Under the pieces are notes generated by a model, which saw only the letters and a list, made by a program, of their open reading frames with translations, was not told the origin of the DNA and did no database searches. DNA of 64,000 nucleotides from Gracilaria gracilis (taxonomy: Eukaryota; Rhodophyta; Florideophyceae; Gracilariales; Gracilariaceae): positions 496,001-560,000 of the forward strand of contig JARGSG010000036.1 in NCBI GenBank assembly GCA_030374805.1. Reading direction: 5' to 3'. Shown here piece by piece: positions 1 through 11,704 of this stretch. Every line of letters starts with the position of its first letter. Position 1 is the first letter of the stretch. Made by a program: the position numbers and the translations under genes.

Positions 1-287
1 TTTATTTCGTATAACCGACACTTCGGTTTTATAGCCGTAGAGCTTATGCTTCCCGCTAAAATATTTTTTAGCTTCCTTCTAAGAACCCCCTAAGCGGTGA
101 GACTGTTGAAATTTAACGTCTGTGGCGTAATATGCGCATCTGTATTTGAAAAAGGTTTTCTTTCTTTTACCAATTTTGAAATAAGCCATTTTTTCAATTC
201 CTCGGTGACCATTGCATTGTACACGTGTAGAGCCATCATTCGAATAAATTTTGTAATCAATCTTCGAAGGTTGGCGTTTTGAAAGTG
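1..287 (-). pseudogene. Harbinger-like DDE transposase, C-terminal part (decayed)
   Basis: Read on the minus strand this stretch continues the transposase that begins near 12275 and is split by the gypsy element El-1. At the window edge one frame reads KYFSGKHKLYGYKTEVSVI, matching the SGKHxxYGYKxEV block of DDE_Tnp_4/Harbinger-type transposases. Just upstream another frame (368-90) has LRRLITKFIRMM and NAMVTEELKKW, which fit the helical region between the N-terminal domain and the DDE core. The frame must change at least twice (near 260 and near 90), so the copy is dead. The family would cut and paste DNA in the nucleus. The rest of the DDE core lies left of the window. The assignment rests on motif recognition only. 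Confidence 0.7.
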
Positions 288-292
288 AAAAT
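288..292. repeat. 5-bp target-site duplication of El-1 (left copy, AAAAT)
   Basis: AAAAT lies immediately left of the TG that opens the left LTR and is repeated at 11700-11704 right after the CA that closes the right LTR. A 5-bp duplication is usual for Ty3/gypsy integrases. Confidence 0.9.
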
Positions 293-1144
293 TGTGGAGC
301 AACGCCTTTGGCGGGAAAAGCGCAGGCTCACGAAGACGTTCGGAATCTTTCCCTCGACAGGGCAGCACAGCGAACGGAGCACTCCAGGAATGACACAGCT
401 AAGCCGGGTGTAAATCCGAGGTCAAACCACCACGACAAGCGTCGGGGCGTTAGGCTGATTAGTAGTCGGTAGAGATCCACGTGTTCACACGCTCACGAGA
501 TGAGTCCTCGAAAGAGAGTAGCACGGCAACGACAAGATGTCGGAAACGGGCCACTGGGAACAGGGCAAAAAGGCAAACCCAAAAAGGGGAGAAAGCAAAC
601 CACCAGAGTGGGGAAAAGAGAGAGAGAATAAAGCAAACCCAATACAGGGGCGAGTATACGACAATAGGTCGGAACGAGACACACAAATAGTGGTTATACT
701 CTGAGCGCCACAAGGGTGGGTAACTATACGTGAACAATGCAGTCGTCACTCCACTTGGAGGTGAACAATCCGCGAAGGCGAGATAGTTAGAGCCAGAAGC
801 CCTTGCTCGGCAAGGGGCAGTTTACTTGGAGGTGCGGTGCTCAACCCTCTAAGTACTGAGCTAGGCGCACCACTGACAGTGGGTGCGCCGGGCAAAATAA
901 TCTATAAAATATCTAAGTCAATACAGCAATGCTGGGTGCACTGCTTCTGGCATATCCATGCTACACGTGTGCTATTCACACCCGCTAAGCGGCGCCTCGA
1001 GCCGTGCAATCCACGTGTACATGTGTGGAAATTACCTCAGCGAGGCGACACGCTAATGGCGGTGTAGCTCATATATATCTACTAGCGCATGATGCGGAAA
1101 TTAACTAAGTACCTCAAATCGCCTCCAAGGAGTGTTGTCCTTCA
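293..1144 (-). repeat. El-1 3' LTR (852 bp)
   Basis: Direct repeat of 10848-11699, opening TG and closing CA on the plus strand. Because the element reads leftward this is the 3' LTR; the polypurine tract abuts it at 1145-1160. On the minus strand a TATA-like tract (about 1066-1080) lies near the start of the LTR, as expected for the U3 promoter. Confidence 0.93.
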
Positions 1145-1160
1145 TATCCCCCTCCTTAAG
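1145..1160 (-). other. Polypurine tract of El-1
   Basis: On the minus strand the bases reading AAGGAGGGGGAT sit directly before the 3' LTR. This is the standard position and composition of the plus-strand primer of reverse transcription. Confidence 0.8.
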
Positions 1161-1179
1161 AGTGAGCCACGCCGTCGCG

Positions 1180-3137
1180 ATGGCGGGTCGAACTCCCAAC
1201 CGTGGGCATAAAAGCGCATCCCCGAAGTCTTCGGATTCCATCTCGCCTCGCGAAGATCAAGTCACTACCACTCGACAGTGCAAACCTCGCTCCAGCGACG
1301 ATCAATCCTGTTCACAACAGTCTTCAACTCGCTCTCGCGGTGGTACTACCAACCTTCCCGTTCCTCGAGTGCCTCGCGCGATGAGCGGTCAACCTCCTAA
1401 CTCGGGATACTTCTCCGGATTTCGTTCCGTGCCTCTTCCGCAAAGCGGCAATGCTTCTGGGGCGTCCCAGGGTCTCAACGCCAGTGGCGGGCACATTCTC
1501 CCTCCGGGGCAGCAGCCCCATGGTCACGTCATGCATGACGTGCCGTGGCCTTCCTACGACGAGCTAGTCGGGCTGAACCCTCGCGTTCACGCGCACATCA
1601 TCCGGACTGCTCCGTGGTTTCATCCTACAGCCGTTTTCAACGAGGAGTTTATCGTGTCGTATGCGGACGGTACTGATCGCCTTCCCGGAATCTTCCGGCG
1701 TTCGTCACCACCTCGTGGGATTGGCGTCGACGGGTTGCCGTCCCTCCTCACGCAATCTTGCGGCGTTCCGGCGAGTCGCTGGCTTCCGCTCAGGCGGCAT
1801 TGGTTCGCTTGGACTATGCGCGGCAGAGCCGGGCGAACTTCGAGTTCCCAATTCCTGATTCCATCAGCTTCGATCTCCGGTTGTACCGTACACAAGGCGA
1901 GATTTCGTATTGCGCCCGCTTGGCAGTGGTTGAGACTTACTCCTGGAGAGGACTTCCTAATGTACGCCAGGAGGCGGTGTGTTGGATTCATCCAATCATC
2001 CGGGCGGAGTTCAGGTATCTTCGCCGGGAGTCCCGTTCGCGGTGGTTACAGAACTTCATCCGCGATGAGCGTCGTGCGCGTTCCCGTTTCGGGTTTCTCG
2101 TCCCGTACCAAAACACGGAGATCAATCGAATCCGGCACAACCACCGGCTGGGCCGTTACGTTCCAATTCCTACTTGGTGGTCCTCGGTGGAGGTGTGTCG
2201 CGGGTGCTACGTGGAGCTGCCCCCGGTCCTCTCCTATCTGGGCTCCTGCCTCATCGAGGATCCGTATTCCGGACTGTGGTCCGTGGTGCTCACCGAGTGG
2301 GCCATCCGCACCGCGGCTTATCTCCTATCGGAAGTATATGACCAGTATCGACTGTGGTATGTCCCGCCTCGCCTTCGTGCGTGCATCCGAGAACTCTCCT
2401 TGCGAGTCGTTCTGGGAGGTGAAAACAAAGCCGAAGAAGTTCTTGGGCTCCTCGACGTAGTCGACCGAGTTGATTGGGCCAGCGTGCCCTTCGCTCAGAG
2501 AGGCCGTGGTCACGAGGACGGCGGTTTCGACCGGTCCCCGGGACGACGCACGCCATTGGCGGGAGATTTCATCTTTTTCAATCCCTGGGAGGTGCAAGAG
2601 ATCACCGCAGCTGAAGCGGCAGCTCTCCGGATGGCTCCGAGGTATATCCCTTACGGGCATCCCGTTGGCTTCGTCGACGCTGACAATTTTTACCACGCTT
2701 ACGGCCGTGACGACGACCAAATGATGGACGACGAACCCGAGATGGGGTATGATGACGACGTAGTCGAAGAGGTTCCTTCTGCCAACGCGGCTCAGCCGAC
2801 CTCCAATGACACGGCAGCGCCGGGAATGGCGACGGCTGAGCCGGTGGATCCACCCGCGCCCGAACCTTCGTCGGTAGGTGCTGTGGTGGCTTCCCTTCCG
2901 GACGAACCAGATGTGATCGAGGTGCCTGCCGTCCTCCCCTCTGGGGGTGGAAGCGGTGAGGCGGCTGTGATCGCTCAGTTCCTCCGAGGAGTTGGGCTTT
3001 CCGCAACTGTCGCGAGCGGGGACGTCGCCGCAATGTGGGATGCGTTGGCTGCACGCCTTACTGGCGGATCCAATCCCAGCAATGGGGGTACTGGTGATGG
3101 CGCTCCGGGCCCTTCCAACCAAGGGTCGGGGGCTTAG
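1180..3137 (+). pseudogene. Long antisense ORF carried by El-1, downstream of integrase
   Basis: A reading frame opposite to gag-pol fills the space between the chromodomain end and the 3' LTR. ATG at 1180 (MAGRTPNRGHKS) begins a polar, probably disordered N-terminus. The frame is open to about 1690, then continues in another frame (AFVTTSWDWRRR onward) to the stop at 3137, so one indel near 1690-1700 breaks a protein of about 650 residues. The middle is rich in Trp, Tyr and Arg and looks globular. The end is acidic (DDDQMMDDEPEMGYDDD), then Pro/Ala/Gly-rich. I recognise no family. A gene in the same place and orientation exists in El-2. Antisense ORFs are known in some plant gypsy lineages (Ogre/Grande type), so a capsid, envelope-like or regulatory role is possible but unproven. 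Confidence 0.6.
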
Positions 3138-3311
3138 TCCATCTTCCTCCTGATTCTCGCTGTGCGGTGTTGTTGTAGGATATAGCCTTGATGGCCATTA
3201 AACCTACTTCCGTCTATGACGTATAGTTTTCCTTTTCCAAGTGCCAGCTTCGTCTTCTCCCACTTCTGAACTTCCTTCTTGGTGAGCTAGCTTCTTCCCC
3301 TTCGGGGCGTG

Positions 3312-4025
3312 TTATCCCACTTGGGCGTTGACAATTGTCGCCGGGAGACCCGTGAGAGTACGCCTATGGTACTGCACCACTTTCGATCGTAGGAGATGCT
3401 CGATTGGCTCATCCGAGTCAGCCTCGGGTCCGTAGCCGTACCAACTTACGAGATACTGTATGTACCCCAACGGGTGGTATGAGTGTTCCACTATGTGGTC
3501 GACTACGAACTCCTGTCGGAAGACTTCCCGGCCTTGCCGTGTGATTACGACATCCTGCTTTGGAGAGCTCTCCGGTGGCTTTACTGTTTGTGGCGCTGCG
3601 TCGGTATTCCGGTTAGACCGTGTTGTGTGCAACAAGGTTGGTGGCACTGCTCCTTCGCGGTGTGGTCCCCCACTTGGGTCGATTGTCACGCGTCTCGCGG
3701 TGTCGGTGTTCCCGATGCCTTGGTTTGGTAGAGTTCCTTCTCCCGCGGGAGTCCCAAGGGGGTGTACCGCAAATTTGCGTGGTAGCGACCGTTTCGACGG
3801 AGTTGTGTGTGGCGTCGAACGCGCTCGCGTCAACGGTAACCCTGATTAAACCGGCTTCGCCGTGGTGGCACGTGACGTTGTCAACGGGTGGCCGTCATTG
3901 GTCTGCGCCGTGGCGTGTTCCGCCTCCGTATGCACGGTAGGTGTCAGCTCGGTTTGTCGACGTGGTTCGCTCGCTGAGCTGATCTCCCTTACAAGTGTAG
4001 TCCGTGTGCTACGGTTGGCACCTCC
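3312..4025 (-). pseudogene. El-1 pol C-terminus with chromodomain
   Basis: Same frame as the integrase, after an in-frame TAG at 4026-4028 and a second stop near 3850. After a Pro/Ser/Thr-rich linker comes a chromodomain-like module: FVVDHIVEHS, then YLVSWYGYG, then EPIEHLLRSKVVQYHRR. This matches the aromatic-cage and W-x-GY pattern of chromodomains at the end of chromoviral integrases, which steer integration to marked chromatin. The usual WEP is replaced by DEP. The reading frame ends at 3312. The 174 bases between this and the antisense ORF hold nothing I recognise. Confidence 0.7.
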
Positions 4026-6143
4026 CTACTGGGCATTTAGCGACGTGTCCACGGTGTGGCCCGCCTCAGGCCTGTTGGGCGACTTAGTCTCCGACGACTC
4101 TTCTCCGTCTTGGACGTGCGAGCTCAACGGCGCCTTAGGCGATATTTCCACTCCGATCTGCGACGTAGTCACTCCAGGCGCGCTATGAGGCGTAGGCAAT
4201 GTCTTTGCCGGTAACAACTGAGTCTCCTCGGCCCTGTCCTGCACGGCGGTAGTGTCTGTTGACGATTCCGCTTCTGCGTTGATGCGCGGCGACCTTGACG
4301 GGACGCCAGGCTCCCGAGAGGGCTTTGATTGCGCATTAGCGGTGTCTCTCTTCCGTGCCACACGGTGTTCCTCACGCGACAGCGCGGAAGCCTGACGATT
4401 AACGAGTCCCTCCCCCTCCTTAGATGGAGCGACATGGGGAGTGGGTGTCAACGCGCCAAGGCGGCGAATAATTACGCCAGGCGGCGGGGCTTCAGACAGC
4501 GAAGCACCAGGGCGCGTAGAGTCCGATAACAACGGCAAATCCGAGAGTCCCCTACTTGGGTGTGGTACCTCCCTAGGGCGGTCGATCGGGGGTGGGTCCG
4601 GTGTGTCCGTTTCCGCTTCTGCGGTAGAATGTTCACTTGATGAGTCGTTTCCCGCAGGCGGGGGTGCAAAACCCACGCGATCCTGGGAATTGCGTTCGTG
4701 TTGCTGACCCATCTCCACTACGACAGTGTCGGATTCCACAGCAATTGTCTTGAAGGGACCTTCGGCGACGGGTGAGAGCTTGTGGCGTTTCTCCTTGCCT
4801 GGGTTCCAATACTCCTTACGGATGAACACATATTCCCCTTCTTTAAGAGCGGGTGGTCTTCGAGGAGCTCGCTCATCGAAATCACGCTTATACGCGGCTT
4901 GTGACCGGGCTATTGACCGTTGTGCTGCAGGGACCAGCTTGGTAAGCCATGTCTTCCAGGTTTCCCTGTATCCCTTCGTCGAAGGAAATTGATCCAGCGT
5001 TGGCTTTGCTTCGAGCGCCACGGGCGGTGGGGTGCGAGACAGAACCAATTCGAATGGAATCAATCCCGTAGTACGGTGTACCTGAGTGTTGTATGCGAAT
5101 GTCAGCGCATCGGTGAACAGGTCCCACGTGGTAGGGTGATCGGCTACGTATGAACGGAGTGCTGCTAACAGCCTCCGCTTAAACCGTTCAGCCTGCCCAT
5201 TACACTGGGGGTGGTAGGTTGTCGTGAAGAGATTCTTGACATACAGAATTCTGCATACATCCCCGAAGAACCGGGAGGCAAACTGTTTCCCGTTGTCGGA
5301 GAGTAAATTCACCGGTGGACCGTAGACGAATGCCCAATGGGTGACGAATGTTTGCGCAACCGTCAGTGACGTAATTCTCCGTAAGGGTACGGTACGAACG
5401 AGCTTCGAGAAACGATCCGTGATCAAGAGTAGAAATTTTTTACGCCGCTTAGTAGCGAGGAAGGGTCCCAAAATATCAATAGCTACGAATTCCAGGGGCG
5501 CCCTTGCGGGAAAGAGCTTCAACTTCGTCGCATGGCGGCGAAGCTTGACGCGATTCCGAGCACACTCGGGGCAGAACCGCACAGTTGCGTAGCAATCTAC
5601 AGCCATTGCTGGCCAGTAGAATTTCCTTCGCAATGTAAGGTACAGTTTCCGTCCTCCGACGTGGCCACTAAGTTTGACATAGTGTGATAAGTGTAACACC
5701 CGAGATCTTAGGGCGTGTGGCACCACTATTTGTGGGTTTCCAGTTACCGTGCGAACGAGATATCCAATATCATTCACCCGAAAGGGGAGATCAGCTCCTC
5801 CATTGAGTTGCGCCCGAATCTTCGTGCAGTAGGGATCGCTGAATTGTTCCCTAACCATCTCCTCCGTTGTAACGGGTACGAAGTTCCCTGGTAGGGGATT
5901 CGCACTTTCGCTGACAGCGAGTAGGTCATCCAGTTCCTGGTCAAAATCCAGTTCGTCTGGCCATTCCTTTTCGATGTCATCCAGTTCACCTGCGGTGTAG
6001 TCGTCAACTGCGAAGCAGGGTATTTCCTCGTCATTGACGGCTAACGCTTCCCCTGTGGTGGGTAGGCGAGAAAGGGCGTCGGCTTGTGTGTTGTTGGCGC
6101 CCTTCTTGTAGGCGACGTCGAAGTCAAACTCTGCAAGACGCAG
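4026..6143 (-). pseudogene. El-1 integrase (with end of RNase H and GPF module)
   Basis: Continues in frame from RT/RNase H after a TGA at 6144-6146 that replaces a conserved Arg codon. It begins with the RNase H-integrase linker (LRLAEFDFDVAYKKG). The HHCC zinc-binding module follows (LSHYVKLSGHVGG ... CPEC). The catalytic D,D-35-E core is complete: VAIDILGPF, LLSDNGKQFAS and HPQCNGQAERFKRRLL. A GPF module (AEGPFKTIAVES) and a long acidic, Pro-rich tail come next. The enzyme would insert the cDNA into chromatin. From 5858 the frame is open for about 610 codons, the best-kept part of the element. Confidence 0.92.
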
Positions 6144-7385
6144 TCACCAACGCATTAAGCGGCCTGAAGGCTCCGATATGGAGAGTAGCCATCTCAATGA
6201 TGAGTGATCCGTGTAAACGGTGAAATGGGCACCCATGAGGTAGGGGCGTAGTGTGCATAACGCCCACACTACTGCAAGACATTCCTTCTCCGAGACGGAG
6301 TAATTCTTCTCATGCACGTTCAACGAACGGGACCAGTACCCAATTGGCTTGCGTACCCCCTCTGGGGTGGTTTGAAACAAGGCGCAGCCTACCTGGTAGT
6401 CACTAGAATCCGTGTCCACGGTATATGAAAGTCCCGGTTTCGGTAGTGACAATACTGGTGCCATGGGTACAACCTCTTTGAGAGAGTTAAAGGCTTCCGT
6501 CTGAGTAGACGTGAATGGGTCGAACTTAGGCGGTTGACCCTTTCGCAGAAGCGCGTTGAGAGGTGCCGCAATGTCCGCGAAGTTGGGAATAAACCGTCTA
6601 TAGACGTTGACTAATCCTAGGAAGGATCTCAGTTCAGTCTGGGTAGACGGTTCCGTGGCCTGTTTCAGCGACTTCACGCGAGCTTCCTCGATCATGTCAC
6701 GTCCTGGACGGATTATGTGACCCAGATACTTGACAGTATTCGTAAAGAATTCGCATTTCCTCAGCTTGAGTGTCACTCCGGCGTCCCGTAACGTGGCCAT
6801 TATGTCTCTCACATGTGTGAGGTGATCATCCAGATTATCTGAGAATACAATGACGTCGTCAAGGTAGACGAGACAAGTACGCCACTTAAAGCGGGCCAGT
6901 AGGATATCAATAGCACGCTGAAAAGTAGCGGGAGCATTGGTTAAACCAAAGGGCATCCGTTTAAAACGGTAGAGGCCAGAATGGCAGACAAACGCTGTCT
7001 TGTCCTGATCCTCCTTTCTCACTGGAACCTGCCAGTATCTCCAGTTAGCATCCAAGGCCATGAATACGGTAAGATTTCCGAGAGAATCGATGTATTCATC
7101 CATACGTGGAATAGGGTACACGTTCTTGACTGTAAGGGCGTTTAGACGACGATAGTCGATACAGAAGCGCCAGGAACCATCCGGTTCCGGAGCCAGTACC
7201 ACTGGTGATGCCCACGGCGAGTGTGCCGGTTCTATAACTCCTGCACGGAGCATCTTGTCCACCTGAAATTGCTCTTCTTCTCTGGCCTTGGGCCCTGCCC
7301 TGCACGGATGTTGGGCTACTGGCCGAGAGTTCGGAAGGAGATCAATCCGGTGTTCCGTGGTATTTATCTCTCCGAGAGAACCATC
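6144..7385 (-). pseudogene. El-1 reverse transcriptase and RNase H
   Basis: Canonical Ty3/gypsy RT: GVIEPAHSPWASPVVLAPE, FCIDYRRLNALT, MPFGLTNAPATFQ, and catalytic LVYLDDVIVFS; then LGHIIRPG and SFLGLVNVYRRFIPNF. RNase H follows with YTVDTDSSDYQVGCAL, NYSVSEKECLAVVWAL and YTDHSSLRWLL. It is separated from protease by an in-frame TAG at 7386-7388, at a site where related elements have Trp before DGSLGEI. A TGA at 6144-6146 stands at an Arg position of the RNase H end. Both stops are transitions from the expected codons. The enzyme copies genomic RNA into cDNA. Confidence 0.94.
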
Positions 7386-8372
7386 CTACATTGTGGTGAA
7401 TTCACGAAGCATATCGCGCAGTCGTTTGAGGTGTGTCTCCGGAACATGTCCGAGGTCGACTTCTTCCAATTCCTTCACTGGGTCCAATTGGTCGTAACTC
7501 GTCGGAACGCGTGTCTTCTCTGTCTTAACAGGTTGCTGACCCGAGAGACTCGGCGACGGAGACGAATGAGATTCAGACTCCTCCCCCTCCTTAGAGTGAA
7601 CGATTCCGAGCACATCGGCAGCAGTCATCTTCGTCGGTACCAACGCAGTTGGATGCGGCATGACCGAGCCAATCACTTGGTTTTTCACCAGATACTGGGT
7701 TGTTTTGCCTAAATTGGCTATCAAGACGTAAAACGGATTATCCGGTTCCACCTGGACCACTCCATTAGCAATGGCAAGAGAGTATTTATCATACAACGAC
7801 GGCAATGGCTGGACGATTCGTAAACCGTGTTGACGGGAATTCACCTGTACCCAGACTTGAGACTCTGGAGGCACGCGTGTCGCGGAGGCAACACGAATTT
7901 TCGTAGATTCCCGAGAACTCGGTGGTGCTTCCTGCACCGCAGGTAGCGGTACATGCTTCTTGGAAGCATGCCTCAAAGGACGACGAACAATCGGCACGGA
8001 CGAACCATCTTCCATTTCAACACGCCTCTGGCGGGGCCTAATGGCATCGACAAAGCGGTCGCAAAAGTCACAACCCAAAATGACTGGGGCGGTCAGGGAC
8101 CGACAAACGACAAAGTCGAGCTTCACCACGCATGAGCCCAAGCGGATTACCAACTCGATGTATCCTACCGTTGACAACGGGTTTTTATTCGCGTCAGCGA
8201 CGTCAGGAATGTCGCCACGGCGAATGTGTGACCGCAAGGCGGGTGGCAATGCTGTCTCAACAATGAAGTTCGGACCTGCGCCTGTATCTAATACAGAGAG
8301 ATAACGCACCATAAACTGGGGTGAAAGGCTAAGGTCGGCATAGACCTTGTAATTGCGCTTGGCCATCACCAT
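7386..8372 (-). pseudogene. El-1 retropepsin-like protease
   Basis: Aspartic protease domain with the active site in VLDTGAGPNFI followed by the flap region. The second conserved block is DFVVCRSLTAPVILGCDFCDRFVDAI, close to the ILG motif typical of retropepsins. Length is 328 codons, including a linker of Ser/Pro-rich sequence toward the RT. Gag lies 191 bp upstream in another frame, so expression would need frameshifting or reinitiation. The protease would cut Gag and Pol in the particle. Confidence 0.85.
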
Positions 8373-8563
8373 AACTCTATCCGGGAACCGGTTATTTCTT
8401 ACCCGTATCCACGGTCAACGAAGAACACCAAGGTGTTCTGAGTTCACGTCTTCGACGGCCTGTTTCCTCGAGAGGATTCGGACCTGGGAGCGAGGCAGGG
8501 ACGCCTCGGGCGCCTTCAGCGTCAACTCTGAGGGCGCCTCTCCAAGAGAGAAGACTCCCACAA

Positions 8564-10687
8564 TTAGTTTTTTTGAGCAGATTCCGCCTGAGGCATGTGC
8601 TCAGTGTTCTGAACCATTGATGCCTGGACACCAGCGGCAGAGCCATCCGCAGTAGCGGTTGAATTTCCCTCGCGAGAGGTACGGGGGTGAGAAGTCACCA
8701 TATTCTGGGCAATCGGAGCCGCAATTGCGTGTGGAATATCCATCTTCGCGCAGATGTACGATGCCATCGGAACAGAAGCCTTCTCGTCAGGTGAGAGGGA
8801 TTCGTAGTCGGCAATGACTTGTGCCCATTCACGCATGGTTAAAACGCACTGTGGAAAAGTATGCCTTCGCGTATAGCAGAGGTGACACATCAATCCAACA
8901 ATGGCATTGACGTTCCGAGTAATCGAGAATCGCACCGCTGGGCGGGAGACTTGCCAGCCAGGCCGTGAAGCCCGGGTTCCACCGTTCTTATATGACAGTC
9001 GAGGCGGTCGAACTCGGTTCGAATCTGCACACAGCAGTGTATTGTCCGGAGCCGTTTGAAACGAGGCATCCGTGGTTGAGGGAAGCTCCGTTGTCGGGAT
9101 TGAAAGCGCGTCGCTACGGGCAGAGTGCACCTGATCATACTTCTTTTGGGAGTGTTCATAAGCCACCATTGACGCCGACGGGGTTCCCGATTCCAACATC
9201 AACGCTTTAGCGGACTTCAACCGGGTACACGGGACTCGTTGGCGTAGCGCATCGCCTGCGGCGCGTGCATACTGCACCAGTTCTAAGTACGTAGTCTTAC
9301 GGTTTTCTTCACGGCGACGGGACGCTAGGGTCCGTATACCCGGGTCCAGTCCATCAACGAACATGGTACAACGCTCTTGAGCGGAATAAACATTGCCACA
9401 ACGGTCGAAGGCCTTACTCAGGCCCACCGAGTAATCGGTTTCCGTTTCGCCGGGGCGTTGTTTGGTGTCTCTCAGAGCAAAGATAGCCGACTGGATGGCG
9501 GTACCAGTGGCATAGGACCTCATTAGATACTGAACTGCTTCAGGCCAGCAAGTAACCCCTCCTTCAGAGGCGCGCGATGAACCTCTTACAGAGTTGTACT
9601 GATCTTCCGCAAGTCCGCGTAGAAAATAGGGCAGCGCGACAAACGCCTGTCCTTCATTCATCCCAAGGATGTCGGATTCCGCTACAAAGCGTGATAGAAA
9701 ATCCAACACCAAGATGGGATCATCGCCTATAAACAGTTGATTACGGAGCGACAGCTGCATCCTTATGATACAGTCTTTAACCTTTCCCGTCCCACGGGGA
9801 GTTCTATCCAATGAGGAGTCCTCCAAACGGTAATACCGTTATGACAACAGCTTCTTGTAGAGCAGATTGGTAGGCTTCAACTCCTTTAATCCGGAGTGCT
9901 TCCTTCCCTTCAAGCGGGCGCGTATCACACCTTGGGTGGCTGATGACCGCTTTGAGCGTGACGAACGCTCACGAGGGGATTCTTCTACCGACGAGTCGGA
10001 CGAATCAGACCCGGTTGATCGGCGAGAAGAAAGAGAAGATGCCGACGAATCAGAGTCGTAGTTCTTCCGCTCTTTGCGTGCTCTGGATCCACTGACCTTC
10101 TTGTCACGGTGTGAAACAGCAACCGGCTCAGCCGTGCAATTGGCTCAAACCAGGACGGTTTGTTCCAACGTTTCTAGACGGGCGCGGAGGCGAGTAAACT
10201 TCTCAGCCACGTCCTCCACGAAATTAGCGGGTCCTCCAAAAGCTTTCAAGAGAGAGTTGACATCACCACGCAATACGCGGAGATCCTCAGAAAAGTCCTG
10301 CAGAGCAGTGTCATCCACCTTCGTTCAAAGTAGCGACAACTATTTAGCAAGGGTAGCATGGGCAGCCCGCGTGGAGCCGAGCTGCTCTTCCACAGTTAAG
10401 TGGGGCGTGTCATTGACAGTAGCCCTCAGAGGTGCCTCCGGAGTGAAAGTTACGGAAGGGACCGTACCTCCTACGATAGGGGCGGGACCAGCAACGGCAG
10501 GAGCCGGTCCATCACCTCGATGAGGGTTGATCAACGACGTGGGCGGAAGTCGAGTGGTCGTCGGCACAGCTTCACTAGCCGGCATCCCTTCGGTCCGGGA
10601 CCGTGAACGGGTGGGGATCCGTGACGGAAGTGGCGGATCCGATCTTCCAGTCTGACTGCTTGTCTTCGGACGATCTGACGGAGTCAT
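8564..10687 (-). pseudogene. El-1 gag polyprotein
   Basis: ATG near 10687 (MTPSDRPKTSSQT) opens a frame that runs to 8564 but is interrupted by stops near 10340, 10325, 10147 and 9840. The N-terminal part is Pro/Thr-rich with a short helical stretch (ALQDFSEDLRVL), then a Ser/Arg/Asp-rich region. The uninterrupted 420-codon part (9826-8564) holds the capsid-like helices (FLSRFVAESDI ... ALPYFLRGLAEDQY ... YLMRSYATGTAIQ) and one CCHC zinc knuckle, CHLCYTRRHTFPQC. It resembles gag of El-2 and El-3 in arrangement. It would form the virus-like particle and package RNA. Confidence 0.85.
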
Positions 10688-10827
10688 GACAAGAACAACT
10701 GTACAACGGGATAATCGACAGCCAATTGGCTGGGACTTCCAATGAACTTCCAAATGGAGACAGGGGCAAAAGGACTAACCTCGCCACGAGTGAATTCACG
10801 AGTGAATCTTCCGACAAAACTAGTCGT

Positions 10828-10845
10828 TTCTAGGTCGGCAGACCA
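10828..10845 (-). other. Primer-binding site of El-1
   Basis: On the minus strand TGGTCTGCCGACCTAGAA starts two bases after the 5' LTR. The TGG complements a tRNA CCA end. El-2, El-3 and El-5 use nearly the same site (TGGTCTCCCGACCTAGAA), so all four gypsy-type elements share a primer. I cannot name the tRNA. Confidence 0.8.
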
Positions 10846-10847
10846 CT

Positions 10848-11699
10848 TGTCGAGCAACGCGTTTGGCGGGAAAAGCGCAGGCTCACGAAGACGTTCGGAA
10901 TCTTTCCCTCGACAGGGCAGCACAGCAAACGGAGCACTCCGGGAATGACACAGCTAAGCCGGGTGTAAATCCGAGGTCAAACCACCACGACAAGCGTCGG
11001 AGCGTTAGGCTGATTAGTAGTCGGTAGAGATCCACATGTTCACACGGTCACGAGATGAGTCCTCGAAAGAGAATAGCACGGCAACGACAAGGTGTCGGAA
11101 ACGGGCCACTGAGAACAGGGCAAAAAGGCAAACCCAAAAAGGGGAGAAAGCAAACCACCAGAGTGGGGAAAAGAGAGAGAGAATAAAGCAAACCCAATAC
11201 AGGGGCGAGTATACGACAATAGGTCGGAACGAGACACACAAATAGTGGTTATACTCTGAGCGCCACAAGGGTGGGTAACTATACGTGAACAATGCAGTCG
11301 TCACTCCACTTGGAGGTGAACAATCCGCGAAGGCGAGATAGTTAGAGCCAGAAGCCCTTGCTCGGCAAGGGGCAGTTTACTTGGAGGTGCGGTGCTCAAC
11401 CCTCTAAGTACTGAGCTAGGCGCACCACTGACAGTGGGTGCGCCGGGCAAAATAATCTATAAAATATCTAAGTCAATACAGCAATGCTGGGTGCACTGCT
11501 TCTGGCATATCCGTGCTACACGTGTGCTATTCACACCCGCTAAGCGGCGCCTCGAGCCGTGCAATCCACGTGTACATGTGTGGAAATTACCTCAGCGAGG
11601 CGACACGCTAATAGCGGTGTAGCTCATATATATCTACTAGCGCATGATGCGGAAATTAACTAAGTACCTCAAATCGCCTCCAAGGAGTGTTGTCCTTCA
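10848..11699 (-). repeat. El-1 5' LTR (852 bp)
   Basis: Direct repeat of 293-1144 with about a dozen substitutions and no length difference. It opens TG and closes CA on the plus strand and is followed by the AAAAT duplication at 11700-11704. Confidence 0.93.
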
Positions 11700-11704
11700 A
11701 AAAT
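11700..11704. repeat. 5-bp target-site duplication of El-1 (right copy, AAAAT)
   Basis: Matches 288-292 exactly and directly follows the LTR. Confidence 0.9.

Larger units (their letters stand above)
293..11699 (-). mobile_element. El-1: complete Ty3/gypsy chromovirus-type LTR retrotransposon
   Basis: The element is bounded by two 852-bp direct LTRs (293-1144 and 10848-11699) and 5-bp AAAAT duplications, and is transcribed on the minus strand. Order along that strand: 5' LTR, primer-binding site, gag, protease, reverse transcriptase, RNase H, integrase with GPF module, chromodomain, then a long ORF on the opposite strand, polypurine tract and 3' LTR. By eye the LTRs differ at about a dozen positions, so the insertion is fairly young. 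Even so, gag and pol carry several in-frame stops, so the copy is not autonomous now. It interrupts a Harbinger-like transposase; joining the flanks restores that gene's alignment. Confidence 0.93.

Noticed and set aside
459-749. Paired open frames in the El-1 LTR, repeated at 11014-11304
   Set aside because: They recur only because the LTR is duplicated; composition is not protein-like and the opposite strand is equally open.
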